This document shows, one piece after another, positions 55,473 to 64,000 of a stretch of DNA of 64,000 bases (its first letter is position 1; every line of letters begins with the position of its first letter). Under the pieces are notes generated by a model. That model did no database searches, was not told where the DNA came from, and was given only the letters and a program-made list of their open reading frames with translations. The position numbers were made by a program, and so were the translations under genes. Location: assembly GCA_015689645.1 (NCBI GenBank), contig WVSM01000006.1, positions 186,001-250,000 of the forward strand, given 5' to 3'. The stretch comes from Rhodobacterales bacterium HKCCE4037 (GTDB lineage Bacteria; Pseudomonadota; Alphaproteobacteria; Rhodobacterales; Rhodobacteraceae).

Positions 55473-55667
55473 ATGTGGCTCGCCATAGTGATGGGCCTTG
55501 GCATGGTCCTTGTGATCGAGGGGCTGGTGTTCGCACTGGCCCCTTCGCGTATGGAGGACCTGCTGAAAGTGCTGACGGCGATCCCGCCGGAAACCCGCCG
55601 CTTGATCGGCTTTTGCGCCGTCGCTCTGGGCGCAGTCCTGACCTCGTGGGGCATCAGCCTGATGTGA
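55473..55667 (+). CDS. DUF2065 small membrane protein
   Basis: A 64-residue protein with two hydrophobic segments (about 1-21 and 43-62), matching DUF2065. It is regularly found after hflC in alphaproteobacteria and is probably part of the same membrane quality-control operon; exact role unknown. Confidence 0.85.
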   Translation: MWLAIVMGLGMVLVIEGLVFALAPSRMEDLLKVLTAIPPETRRLIGFCAVALGAVLTSWGISLM

Positions 55668-55842
55668 GGCGCGCCACGGCGTTCGTGAATGTCGTGCAAG
55701 AGCTTTTCACGGCTCTTTCCTGCGCGCCGCAGGCGATTTGCATTTGGACCTTCGGGCGTGTCGTGCAAATCTGGCGACCGACAGGGCGCATCGCGTTCAC
55801 GTGCATGTGACGCTCGGGCCGGGCGCAGTGGGGATTCCCCAA

Positions 55843-55870
55843 CTTGATAATGACGGTTCGCGCCCAAATA
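55843..55870 (+). promoter_or_regulatory. Candidate RpoH (heat-shock) promoter for degP
   Basis: CTTGATA (55843-55849) and CCCAAATA (55863-55870) are 13 bases apart, close to the sigma-32 pattern CTTGAAA-N13-CCCCATNT. It lies 55 bases before the degP start in a 257-base gap with no other gene. Fits stress induction of a DegP-type protease; not proven. Confidence 0.35.
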
Positions 55871-55924
55871 TCTCTCCCGGGACAGGCATGCCTGTCAGAC
55901 GGTATTTCAGGAGGCAAAGCAGTC

Positions 55925-57457
55925 GTGACGTTTCACAGATCCCCCCAACATCACCGAGACGAGCCACGCGTGGCCGTGGAGACCCGGAGCCGCAGCGTAG
56001 ACGCCCGCCTTGTGCTCGGCGCGATGCTCGCCATGCTCATGGCGCTTGTGATGGCTCTGTCGACCCTCCCCGCACGCGCCCAGACCAACGGTCTGCCGAA
56101 TTTCGCCGACCTCGTGGACCAGGTGGGTGACGCGGTGGTCAACATCACCACGTCCTCGGTCGTCGCCGGACGTGCGGGTGGCCCGCAGCCGCAGGTGCCC
56201 GAAGGCTCGCCCCTGGAAGATTTCTTCAACGAGTTCCTCGACAATCAAGGCCCCAACGGCGCGCCGCGCCGCAGCCAGGCGCTTGGCTCCGGCTTCGTGA
56301 TCTCCGAAGACGGCTACCTCGTGACCAACAACCACGTGATCGAAGGCGCGGACGAGATCATGATCGAGTTCCGCAACGGTCGTGAGCTGGTGGCCGAACT
56401 GATCGGCACCGACCCCACCACCGACATCGCGCTGCTGAAGGTCGAAAGCGACGAGCCACTGCCCTTCGTGGAATTCGGCGTCTCGTCCGACCACCGCGTC
56501 GGCGAATGGGTCATGGTCATGGGTAACCCGCTGGGTCAGGGCTTCTCCGTCTCGGTCGGCGTGATCTCGGCCTTCGGACGTTCGCTTCAGGGCAGCTATG
56601 ATGACTTCATCCAGACCGATGCCGCGATCAACCAGGGCAACTCGGGCGGACCGCTGTTCAACCTCGACGGCGATGTCATCGGCGTGAACACCGCCATCCT
56701 GTCGCCCACGGGCGGGTCCATCGGGATCGGCTTCGCCATGTCCTCGGACGTGGTCACCAACGTGGTCGCGCAATTGCGTGAATTCGGCGAGACGCGGCGC
56801 GGCTGGCTGGGTGTGCGCATCCAGGATGTCGACGAGGCCATGGCCGAAGCGATGGGCCTGGAAGAGGCGCGCGGCGCCATGGTCACCGACGTGCCGACCG
56901 GCCCCGCGCTCGACGCCGGTGTCGAAGTGGGTGACGTGATCCTGAGCTTCGACGGTGAGGAGATCGACGATACACGTGAACTGGTCCGCATCGTCGGCGA
57001 CTCCACCGTAGGTGAGACCGTGCGCATGCTGGTCTTCCGCGAGGGGGCAACCGAGACCTTGCGCGTCACGCTTGGCCGCCGCGAGACAGCGGAAGCCGCA
57101 AGTGGCACGACGCTGCCCAACGGCAACGACCCGGACAGCGGCGTGACCCCGAGCAGTGAAATCCTCGGCATGACCCTGGCGCCCCTGACCGACGAGATGC
57201 GTCAGCAACTGAACGCGCAGAACGTGACCGGCGGGCTGGTGATCGAACAGATCGACCCGGTCTCCGACGCTGCCGAGATGGGCTTGCGTGTCGGCGATAT
57301 CATCACCGAGGTGACGCAACAGCCGGTGTCGAGCTTCGCGGATTTCGAGGCGCTGGTGCAATCGGCGGAAGAGGCGGGGCAGGAATCCATCCTGCTTCTG
57401 ATCCGTCGCGATGGCAGCCCGCGCTTCATGGCCCTGTCGATTGCCGACGGGAACTGA
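55925..57457 (+). CDS. degP: Do-family periplasmic serine protease (DegP/MucD type)
   Basis: Predicted 510 residues from the GTG at 55925, chosen because AGGAGG (55909-55914) lies 10 bases upstream; an ATG at 55844 is in frame. A basic leader precedes a hydrophobic signal (ALVMALSTLPARAQ). Trypsin-like domain: NNHVIEGADE (His), TDIALLKVE (Asp) and INQGNSGGPLFN (Ser), so the triad is complete. Two PDZ domains follow. It degrades or refolds misfolded envelope proteins. Its neighbours hflKC also act in membrane quality control. Ends at a bidirectional terminator. Confidence 0.94.
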   Translation: MTFHRSPQHHRDEPRVAVETRSRSVDARLVLGAMLAMLMALVMALSTLPARAQTNGLPNFADLVDQVGDAVVNITTSSVVAGRAGGPQPQVPEGSPLEDFFNEFLDNQGPNGAPRRSQALGSGFVISEDGYLVTNNHVIEGADEIMIEFRNGRELVAELIGTDPTTDIALLKVESDEPLPFVEFGVSSDHRVGEWVMVMGNPLGQGFSVSVGVISAFGRSLQGSYDDFIQTDAAINQGNSGGPLFNLDGDVIGVNTAILSPTGGSIGIGFAMSSDVVTNVVAQLREFGETRRGWLGVRIQDVDEAMAEAMGLEEARGAMVTDVPTGPALDAGVEVGDVILSFDGEEIDDTRELVRIVGDSTVGETVRMLVFREGATETLRVTLGRRETAEAASGTTLPNGNDPDSGVTPSSEILGMTLAPLTDEMRQQLNAQNVTGGLVIEQIDPVSDAAEMGLRVGDIITEVTQQPVSSFADFEALVQSAEEAGQESILLLIRRDGSPRFMALSIADGN

Positions 57458-57484
57458 TCGGCCCTGACCTAAGCCTGACATTCG

Positions 57485-57519
57485 AAAGCCCCGGATCGCA
57501 CTAGGCGGCCCGGGGCTTT
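57485..57519. terminator. Bidirectional terminator after degP
   Basis: AAAGCCCCGG (57485-57494) pairs with CCGGGGCTTT (57510-57519) across a 15-base loop, followed by T5; the converging GNAT gene ends at 57521. Confidence 0.75.
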
Positions 57520-57520
57520 T

Positions 57521-57973
57521 TCATGCCTTCTGCATATCTGCGACGGTGATGGTCAGGCCACCTCGGGTCAGGTGCGGCTTGTGGAGGGTCGTGACCCAAC
57601 CTCGCTCGGCGTAAAAGCCCTCGGAATTTAGCGCGGCGGTGAGAGACTGGGGTGAGCCTGCGCCCCGCATCTCAACTTCAGCCGCTTCGAGAAGCGCGCT
57701 GCCAAGCCCGTGCCCCATTGCCTCCGGCGAAACGTAAAGACCGACCAGCGATGCCCCCAGATAGGAGCAAAAGCCTTGCGGCGCGCCAACCGGCCCGGCC
57801 GAGAGAAACACTTGCCCCTCGTCCCGGCCCCGCAGGAACAGGTCCCTGCGCACACCCTCGATCCACGAGGCGCATTCCGCGTCGCTGTAAGCTTTGGGGC
57901 CGTGGGTCAGGATCGCGCCCCGCATGATCGGGGCAAACGCGCTGAAATCCGCATCCGTGGCCGGGCGGATCAT
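57521..57973 (-). CDS. GNAT family N-acetyltransferase
   Basis: Predicted 150 residues from MIRPATDADFSAF, a typical GNAT start. LVGLYVSPEAMGHGLGSALLEAAE is the acetyl-CoA loop (Q/RxxGxG/A replaced by MGHGLG), followed by LNSEGFYAERGWV. Substrate unknown. The gene begins 11 bases after the lipoprotein stop, so they are probably cotranscribed. Confidence 0.85.
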   Translation of the reverse strand: MIRPATDADFSAFAPIMRGAILTHGPKAYSDAECASWIEGVRRDLFLRGRDEGQVFLSAGPVGAPQGFCSYLGASLVGLYVSPEAMGHGLGSALLEAAEVEMRGAGSPQSLTAALNSEGFYAERGWVTTLHKPHLTRGGLTITVADMQKA

Positions 57974-57984
57974 TGCGCTATCGG

Positions 57985-58560
57985 TCACTCGCTGCCGCCG
58001 CGCCCGGCAAGCTCCGGATCCCAGACCGACAGGCCAAGCTGGCGCGCGGCAGCAAGGCTCAGCACGCCGCTGTCGAGGCCCTGCGGCGCTTGGTACGCGC
58101 GAACGCCATCGATCGTGGCGCGGTCCAGCGTGCCGGTGATCGGGCCGCTGTAATGGCCCCGCGCCTCCAGCGCCCGTTGCAGGGTGGAGATATAGGTGGG
58201 ATCTGCCGCCTGCATGGCGCAGGGGGTTTCGAACCAGGTCTCGGTGCGATCCTCGACGATGCGCTGTTCGGTCGAGGTGACGAAGACGGCGGGGCGGCGG
58301 ACCTCGCCATTGCGGTCGAGTTGCTCCGGCTCGACCATGATCTGTTCGGTCACCGTCTCGATCACCGCAGGCTCGATCTCGCGTCCGTAACAGCTTTCGG
58401 GGTTGGCATCGGGCGGGCCGAAGCCGCGCGTGACCTGCACGCCCGCCGCCCCGGTATGGGTCACCGGTTCGATCACGGAGGTGAACGCGGTGTCGTCCGG
58501 CGCTGTCGATTGACAGGCCGAAAGACCGCCAAGGGCGGCGAAAAGGATCAGTTTGCGCAT
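57985..58560 (-). CDS. Lipoprotein with peptidoglycan-binding-like domain
   Basis: Predicted 191 residues from the ATG at 58560. The signal peptide ends in a lipobox (LSAC, Cys16). A C-terminal helical stretch (STLQRALEARGHYSGPITG...) resembles a peptidoglycan-binding type 1 domain. It probably links the outer or inner membrane to the wall; no enzyme domain is seen. Confidence 0.75.
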   Translation of the reverse strand: MRKLILFAALGGLSACQSTAPDDTAFTSVIEPVTHTGAAGVQVTRGFGPPDANPESCYGREIEPAVIETVTEQIMVEPEQLDRNGEVRRPAVFVTSTEQRIVEDRTETWFETPCAMQAADPTYISTLQRALEARGHYSGPITGTLDRATIDGVRAYQAPQGLDSGVLSLAAARQLGLSVWDPELAGRGGSE

Positions 58561-58628
58561 GGGCCTGCTCGGGTCCTGCCATTTGTTATTCCCGGCAGTA
58601 TAGCCCATCGGGTCGCTTCGGGGAAGCG

Positions 58629-59450
<822 letters not shown>

Positions 59451-59451
<1 letters not shown>

Positions 59452-60266
59452 TGGGCCGGCGCGGCGGGCTGTTTCTCGCTGCGCTTCTTGCCTTGGCGAG
59501 TCCGGCGGGCGCCTGCACCGTGGCCCCGCACCAAGCCACCCAAATGCCCGAGAGCCTGTCGAACCTGTGGCCCGGCCATGGCGGCTCGCTCGCGTGGTAC
59601 GACGGGCCGACCACGCGCTACCCGCACGGCGTCCTGGGCGACACGGTGGAGGCCACGCGGCTCCACGCCTATTCCGAGGCCGCGCAGTCGATCTGCGGCG
59701 ATCAATCCGTGACCCTGCCCGATGAGCTGGTCTTCGAAGACATCGCCCCGCGCCTCGCCGATCTGGATTTTGACGGCTTGCCCGAGATCATCGTGGTGCA
59801 AAGCCACCAGAGTCTCGGCGCGCAATTGGCCATCTACCAGGCCGCGAACGATGGCATCGGCCTCGACCTTGTCGCCACCACGCCGTTCATTGGCCAGCGT
59901 AACCGCTGGCTCGCCCCTGTGGGCGTGGCAGATTTCAATGGCGACGGGCAGATGGACGTGGCCTATGTCGACCGCCCGCATCTCGCCCGCACGCTGCGGG
60001 TCTGGTCCTTCGTGCCGGGCGGTCTGGACGGGCAGGGGAGCCTGCGCGAGATCGCGGCGCTTGGCGGCCTCACCAACCACCGCATCGGCGAGGACTTCAT
60101 CACCGGCGGCGTGCGCGATTGCGGCGACGGCCCGGAGATGGTCGTGGCGAACACCGACTGGACCCGCGTGATGGCCGTGCGGATGGCGGATGGCACGCTC
60201 GACGCCCGCCCCATCGCGCCCTTCAGCGCGTCCGCCGTCACCGAGGCGCTGGCCTGCGCTCTCTGA
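59451..60266 (+). CDS. Secreted FG-GAP/VCBS-repeat protein
   Basis: Predicted 271 residues from the ATG at 59451, which overlaps the ferredoxin stop. Signal peptide about 1-21 (ALASPAGAC). Ca-binding FG-GAP repeats are seen: DLDFDGLPEIIVVQ and VADFNGDGQMDVAYVD, a beta-propeller-type arrangement. Overlap with ferredoxin suggests cotranscription, though a functional link is not obvious. Confidence 0.8.
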
Positions 60267-60277
60267 CCGGACCTGCC

Positions 60278-60298
60278 CATCTTTGTTCCATGAAAATG
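60278..60298 (-). repeat. Inverted copy of the dispersed-element tail
   Basis: On the minus strand CATTTTCATGGAACAAAGATG shares 17 of 21 positions with 51438-51458 (common part GGAACAAAGATG). It lies in the gap before aspS. Confidence 0.4.
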
Positions 60299-60395
60299 CA
60301 AATCCTGCGCCAGCCGCCCCGCGCCGCCGCCCGGGCTTGACTTCACCGGCCACGGGCGGTCTATCCGGGCGCGACCAGATACCCGGAGAGACCCG

Positions 60396-62171
60396 ATGCA
60401 CGCCTATCGCAGCCATACCTGCGCCGCCCTGACCGCCGCCAATGTCGGCGATACCGTTCGCCTGTCGGGCTGGGTCCATCGCCGGCGTGACCATGGCGGT
60501 GTGATCTTCATCGACCTGCGCGACCATTTCGGGATCACCCAAGTGCTCTGTGACCCCGACAGCCCGGTCTTCGCCGAGGTGGAAAAGCTGCGCTCGGAAT
60601 ATTGCATCCGCATCGACGGCGTCGTGAAGGCCCGCGATCCGGAACTGGTGAACCCGAAACTGCCCACCGGCGAGATCGAGGTTTTCATCCGCGACATGGA
60701 AGTGCTTGGCCCCGTGAAGGGCGATCTGCCGTTGCAGGTCTTCGGTGACCAGGACTATCCCGAGGAAACCCGGCTGACCTACCGCTACCTCGACCTGCGG
60801 CGCGAGAAGATGCAGGCGAACATGACCCTGCGTTCGGACGTTGTCGCCTCGATCCGCAAGCGCATGTGGGACATCGACTTCCGCGAATTCCAGACGCCGA
60901 TCATCACGGCGTCCTCTCCCGAAGGCGCGCGCGACTTCCTCGTGCCGTCGCGCCTGCACCCGGGCAAGTTCTACGCGCTGCCGCAGGCGCCGCAGCAGTT
61001 CAAGCAGTTGCTGATGGTCTCGGGCTTCGACAGGTATTTCCAGATCGCGCCGTGCTTCCGTGACGAGGACCCGCGCGCCGACCGCTCGCCCACCGATTTC
61101 TACCAGCTCGACCTGGAGATGTCGTTTGTCGAGCAGCAGGACGTCTTCGACACGGTCGAGCCGGTCCTGCGCGGCGTATTCGAGGAATTCGGGCGGGGTG
61201 CCACGGTCGACCAGAACTGGCCGCAGATCTCCTACGCCGATGCGGCGCTGTGGTATGGCACCGACAAGCCCGACCTGCGCAACCCGATCAAGATGCAGGT
61301 GGTCAGCGACCATTTCCGCGGCTCGGGCTTTGCGATTTTCGCCAACCTGCTGGAGAAAGAGGGCACCGAGGTGCGCGCCATTCCCGCGCCCAAGGGCGGC
61401 TCGCGCAAGTTCTGCGACCGGATGAACAAGTTCGCGCAGGAGCAGGGGCTGCCCGGGATGGGTTACATCTTCTGGCGCGACGGCGACGACGGCATGGATG
61501 CGGCAGGTCCGCTGGCCAAGAACATCGGCCCGGAACGGACCGAGGCGATCCGGCAGCAGCTTGGCCTTGGCACGGGCGACGCGGCCTTCTTCCTTGCCGG
61601 CAAACCGGCGGAGTTCGAGGGCGTCGCGGGCCGTGCGCGCGTGGTGATCGGCGATGAGCTTGAACTGACCGAGCAGAACCGCTTCGCCTTCGCGTGGATC
61701 GTGGATTTCCCAATGTACGAGGCCGATGACGACGGCAAGATCGACTTCTCGCACAACCCCTTCTCGATGCCGCAGGGCGGGCTTGAGGCGCTGGAGGGCA
61801 ATCCGCTCGACGTGCTCGGCTACCAGTACGACCTCGCCTGCAACGGCTACGAGCTGGTTTCGGGCGCGATCCGGAACCACAAGCCGGAGATCATGTTCAA
61901 GGCGTTCGAACTGGCGGGCTATGGCGAGGACGAGGTGCGCAAGCGCTTCGGCGGCATGGTCAACGCGTTCCAATACGGCGCACCGCCCCACGGTGGCTGT
62001 GCGGCGGGGATCGACCGGATCGTGATGCTGCTGGCGGGCACTTCGAACATCCGCGAAGTGATCCTGTTCCCTATGAACCAGCGCGCCGAGGATTTGATGA
62101 TGTCGGCCCCGTCCGACCCGACCTCGGACCAGCTGATGGAGCTTGGTCTGCGGGTGATCCCGCAGGACTGA
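60396..62171 (+). CDS. aspS: Aspartate--tRNA ligase
   Basis: A 591-residue class II synthetase. N-terminal OB anticodon-binding domain ([21 protein letters not shown]), then motif 1, motif 2 ([19 protein letters not shown]), the bacterial insertion domain and motif 3 near the end ([11 protein letters not shown]). It charges tRNA-Asp; whether it is discriminating cannot be judged by eye. It precedes a DUF1993 gene by 4 bases. (The anticodon segment's key part is [11 protein letters not shown].). Confidence 0.96.
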   Translation: MHAYRSHTCAALTAANVGDTVRLSGWVHRRRDHGGVIFIDLRDHFGITQVLCDPDSPVFAEVEKLRSEYCIRIDGVVKARDPELVNPKLPTGEIEVFIRDMEVLGPVKGDLPLQVFGDQDYPEETRLTYRYLDLRREKMQANMTLRSDVVASIRKRMWDIDFREFQTPIITASSPEGARDFLVPSRLHPGKFYALPQAPQQFKQLLMVSGFDRYFQIAPCFRDEDPRADRSPTDFYQLDLEMSFVEQQDVFDTVEPVLRGVFEEFGRGATVDQNWPQISYADAALWYGTDKPDLRNPIKMQVVSDHFRGSGFAIFANLLEKEGTEVRAIPAPKGGSRKFCDRMNKFAQEQGLPGMGYIFWRDGDDGMDAAGPLAKNIGPERTEAIRQQLGLGTGDAAFFLAGKPAEFEGVAGRARVVIGDELELTEQNRFAFAWIVDFPMYEADDDGKIDFSHNPFSMPQGGLEALEGNPLDVLGYQYDLACNGYELVSGAIRNHKPEIMFKAFELAGYGEDEVRKRFGGMVNAFQYGAPPHGGCAAGIDRIVMLLAGTSNIREVILFPMNQRAEDLMMSAPSDPTSDQLMELGLRVIPQD

Positions 62172-62175
62172 GGCG

Positions 62176-62679
62176 ATGGCCGACCACGCGCTTTACACCG
62201 CTTCCGTCCCGGTGTTCCGGCACTACCTTTCGCAGGCGAAGGGCCTGGTGCGCCGGGCCACGCCTGACATGCTCGAGGCGCGGCTGGCGCCCGACATGTT
62301 CAGCGGGGCCGAGCAATTCGCGACCGCAGCGGGCTTTGCCCTGCGCGTCGCGTTTCCGCTCGCCGGTCACATTGTGCCTGAGTTTCCGCATCTGGGGATG
62401 GATGGCGAGGGATTGCGCGCGCGGATTGCCTTTGCAGATGAACAGCTTGCCTCGCTGGAGCCGACAGATTTCGCAGGGGCGGAGGATCGCATGATCGCGC
62501 ACCGTGCCGGGTTTGCGGAATTGGAGCAGACGGGCGCGGACTTCCTGCACCTGTTCGGAATGCCGAACTTCCTGTTTCACCTGTCGATGGGATTCGCGGT
62601 TCTGCGGCAATCGGGGGCCGAAGTGGGGAAGGCCGATTTCGACGGCCTTCACACCTATCCGCACGGGTTCCGCTTCTGA
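62176..62679 (+). CDS. DUF1993 family protein
   Basis: A 167-residue helical protein of the DUF1993/DinB-like fold (YTASVPVFRHYLSQAKGLV, MFSGAEQFATAAGFALRVAF, LFGMPNFLFHLSMGFAVLR). The likely metal-site His residues are at FRHYL and FLFHLS. Function unknown. Four bases after aspS, so probably cotranscribed. Confidence 0.8.
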   Translation: MADHALYTASVPVFRHYLSQAKGLVRRATPDMLEARLAPDMFSGAEQFATAAGFALRVAFPLAGHIVPEFPHLGMDGEGLRARIAFADEQLASLEPTDFAGAEDRMIAHRAGFAELEQTGADFLHLFGMPNFLFHLSMGFAVLRQSGAEVGKADFDGLHTYPHGFRF

Positions 62680-62685
62680 CCGGCC

Positions 62686-63162
62686 TCAGTCTTCGAGGCT
62701 GTCCTCGCGCTTTTCGTCGATCAGCTCGCGTTCCTCGGACTTCCGCTTGAGGAACCGGTCCCCGTAGCCGTCGATCTCGGAGGCGTCGATCACTTCCTTG
62801 GCGCGGGTGAAAACCTCGTCTTCCTCCTCCTCGATATGGTGGAGGTAGTCGTGCTGCAGCGTCTTGAACTTCTGCAGCCAGCCGGGAGAGGACATGTCCG
62901 CTTCGTTTAGCTCTTCCATCAGGTCGTCGAGCTGCTGGTGCTCGTGCACGGAATGGCGCGCCGCGTCCTGGCCCCAGGTTTTCGAGATCAGCTTGGAATA
63001 GAACGTCTCTTCCTCGGCGGCCGCGTGGGATTTCACGTCGTGATAGAAGCTGTCCCATGCCTTCTGCCGGGCGTCGCTGTCGCCGGAGGTTTCGGCGATC
63101 TGGTCCATGAGGTCGCGGTGGTTGTCATGGTCGGATTTGATGGCGTCGTAGATCGAAGGCAT
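62686..63162 (-). CDS. Hemerythrin-domain (HHE) protein
   Basis: Predicted 158 residues from the ATG at 63162 with CAGGGAG upstream. HDNH, SHAAAEEETF, HEHQQLDD and HDYLHHIEEEEDE supply the His/Glu set of a di-iron hemerythrin-like bundle. Such proteins sense oxygen or nitric oxide or protect against them. Convergent with DUF1993; a response regulator lies upstream in the same direction. Confidence 0.85.
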   Translation of the reverse strand: MPSIYDAIKSDHDNHRDLMDQIAETSGDSDARQKAWDSFYHDVKSHAAAEEETFYSKLISKTWGQDAARHSVHEHQQLDDLMEELNEADMSSPGWLQKFKTLQHDYLHHIEEEEDEVFTRAKEVIDASEIDGYGDRFLKRKSEERELIDEKREDSLED

Positions 63163-63248
63163 GGCGTGGCTCCCTGGCTGGCTTGTCTTGTCCAACATCG
63201 GGGACCGGGTTTGGTTCCGGGAAAGCGTAGGCCTTCTGCAATCTCTTA

Positions 63249-63956
63249 TCAGACAGGCTCGGGCATGGCCCTTATGCGACCTGACAGAAGTTCCCGAAGC
63301 GCGGCGCGGTCGGGCGCCTGAAGCGTATCGTCCATCCCGTGAGCCACCGCTTCCAGACCCTTGTCCGCCACGCCGCGCGCAAGACCGATGAGGAACCGCT
63401 TGAGGTAATCGGCGGGGGGCGTGTCGAGTGCCAGAAGGTCCATCGCGTGGCTCAGATCCTCGCGCAGGGCGAGCGGGTCGGGGTCGACGGCGGTGATCGC
63501 GGCTTCGCGCGGGCCCTTGGGATGAAGGGTGCTGGGGAGATGGCGCAGGATGGCGGCCTGGAACGCCGCGATGCTGGCGACGGGCTTGGCGATGAACCCA
63601 TCTGCCCCGGCTTCGAGCGCCTGACGCTCCGCCTCCTCCCGTTCCGCGCCGCTGCTGCCGAGAATGACCTGTCCGGAGGCGCGGTTGGCCGCCATGGAGC
63701 GGATCAGGTCGAGGCCGGAGCCGTCGGGCAGGCCCAGGTCGACGATGGCGATGGCAGGCGCATAGACGTTCAGGTGCCGTTCGGCGGAGGCGAGGCAATC
63801 GGCGCGGCGCAGGCGGGCGCCCGACCGCAGGCTCATCAACCGGATCGCCTCGGACGCATAGCGGCTGTCTTCGACGACGAGAATGGTCAGCCCCAAGAGC
63901 GGCCGTTCGGCCGTGGGTTGCGGTCGCAGGTCGAATTCCGAAAGCAGGTCGTCCAT
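63249..63956 (-). CDS. Response regulator, CheY-like receiver
   Basis: A 235-residue protein. Receiver domain: LVVEDSRYAS (acid pocket), VDLGLPDGSG with the phospho-Asp, GSSG for the Thr/Ser switch and AKPVAS with the conserved Lys. The remaining 100 residues are helical and contain no HTH, so output is probably protein-protein. It lies at the window edge; the last 44 bases hold nothing I can assign. Confidence 0.82.
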   Translation of the reverse strand: MDDLLSEFDLRPQPTAERPLLGLTILVVEDSRYASEAIRLMSLRSGARLRRADCLASAERHLNVYAPAIAIVDLGLPDGSGLDLIRSMAANRASGQVILGSSGAEREEAERQALEAGADGFIAKPVASIAAFQAAILRHLPSTLHPKGPREAAITAVDPDPLALREDLSHAMDLLALDTPPADYLKRFLIGLARGVADKGLEAVAHGMDDTLQAPDRAALRELLSGRIRAMPEPV

Positions 63957-64000
63957 CTTCTTGCCCCCAAGAGCGACGGGGATGATTCCCCGCCGATGGG

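Overview
The window is a gene-dense, GC-rich (by eye about 65%) chromosomal segment of an alphaproteobacterium, most likely of the Rhodobacterales (Roseobacter/Rhodobacter group). Supporting signs are a small protein resembling the Rhodobacterales DUF6280 family next to efp, DUF2842 after purA, a CIRGC-type glutathione reductase, hflK-hflC-DUF2065-degP order, opgC-opgG-opgH glucan genes, short GC-rich hairpin repeats typical of the group, and a GTTC-N7-GTTC type SOS box. I see no tRNA, rRNA, CRISPR array, insertion sequence or prophage. Function calls rest on motif reading, not on database searches.

Layout. 1-1398: end of a sensor histidine kinase and an EEP-fold hydrolase. 1402-12697: an aromatic-acid catabolic island with a TAXI-type TRAP transporter, a PDC lactonase (LigI-like), a 4-oxalomesaconate tautomerase, a PIG-L type 4-oxalomesaconate hydratase, a CHA aldolase, a type I (VOC) extradiol dioxygenase, a dienelactone hydrolase, a DUF1932 dehydrogenase and two LysR regulators, one with two DNA-binding domains. 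Together these form the lower protocatechuate/gallate 4,5-cleavage route to pyruvate and oxaloacetate, but LigAB and LigC are not present here. 12694-16973: GMC oxidoreductase, gnd, a small conserved protein, efp. 17115-22595: rhomboid protease, a TPP enzyme overlapping a CaiB/BaiF CoA-transferase, a TTC38-like TPR protein. 22609-27271: opgC-opgG-opgH for osmoregulated periplasmic glucans. 27365-32423: rhodanese, a Sco protein with two related secreted Cys proteins, DUF998 and EamA membrane proteins, and small unknowns beside an inverted pair of DnaA boxes. 32430-46933: housekeeping genes (lysC, a threonine-dehydratase-like enzyme, an AlkD-like protein, glmS, glmU, a HAD phosphatase, a DegT/DnrJ enzyme, pyrG, secG, purA). 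46979-51318: a very acidic 881-residue protein, thiamine diphosphokinase, rpiA. 51831-57457: gor, hflKC, DUF2065, DegP-type protease. 57521-64000: GNAT, a lipoprotein, an orphan DnaE2-type OB protein behind an SOS box, ferredoxin, aspS, hemerythrin, response regulator.

Operons are tight: many neighbours share 4-base ATGA or GTGA overlaps. Intergenic space carries dispersed hairpin repeats (16970-17106, 27284-27352, 33757-33959, 35124-35216, 51342-51458). The most interesting items are the SOS-controlled orphan DnaE2 OB domain (58629-59047), the atypical aromatic ring-cleavage island, the double-HTH LysR regulator, the Sco plus twin Cys-protein group, and the three back-to-back perfect palindromes at 27284-27352.
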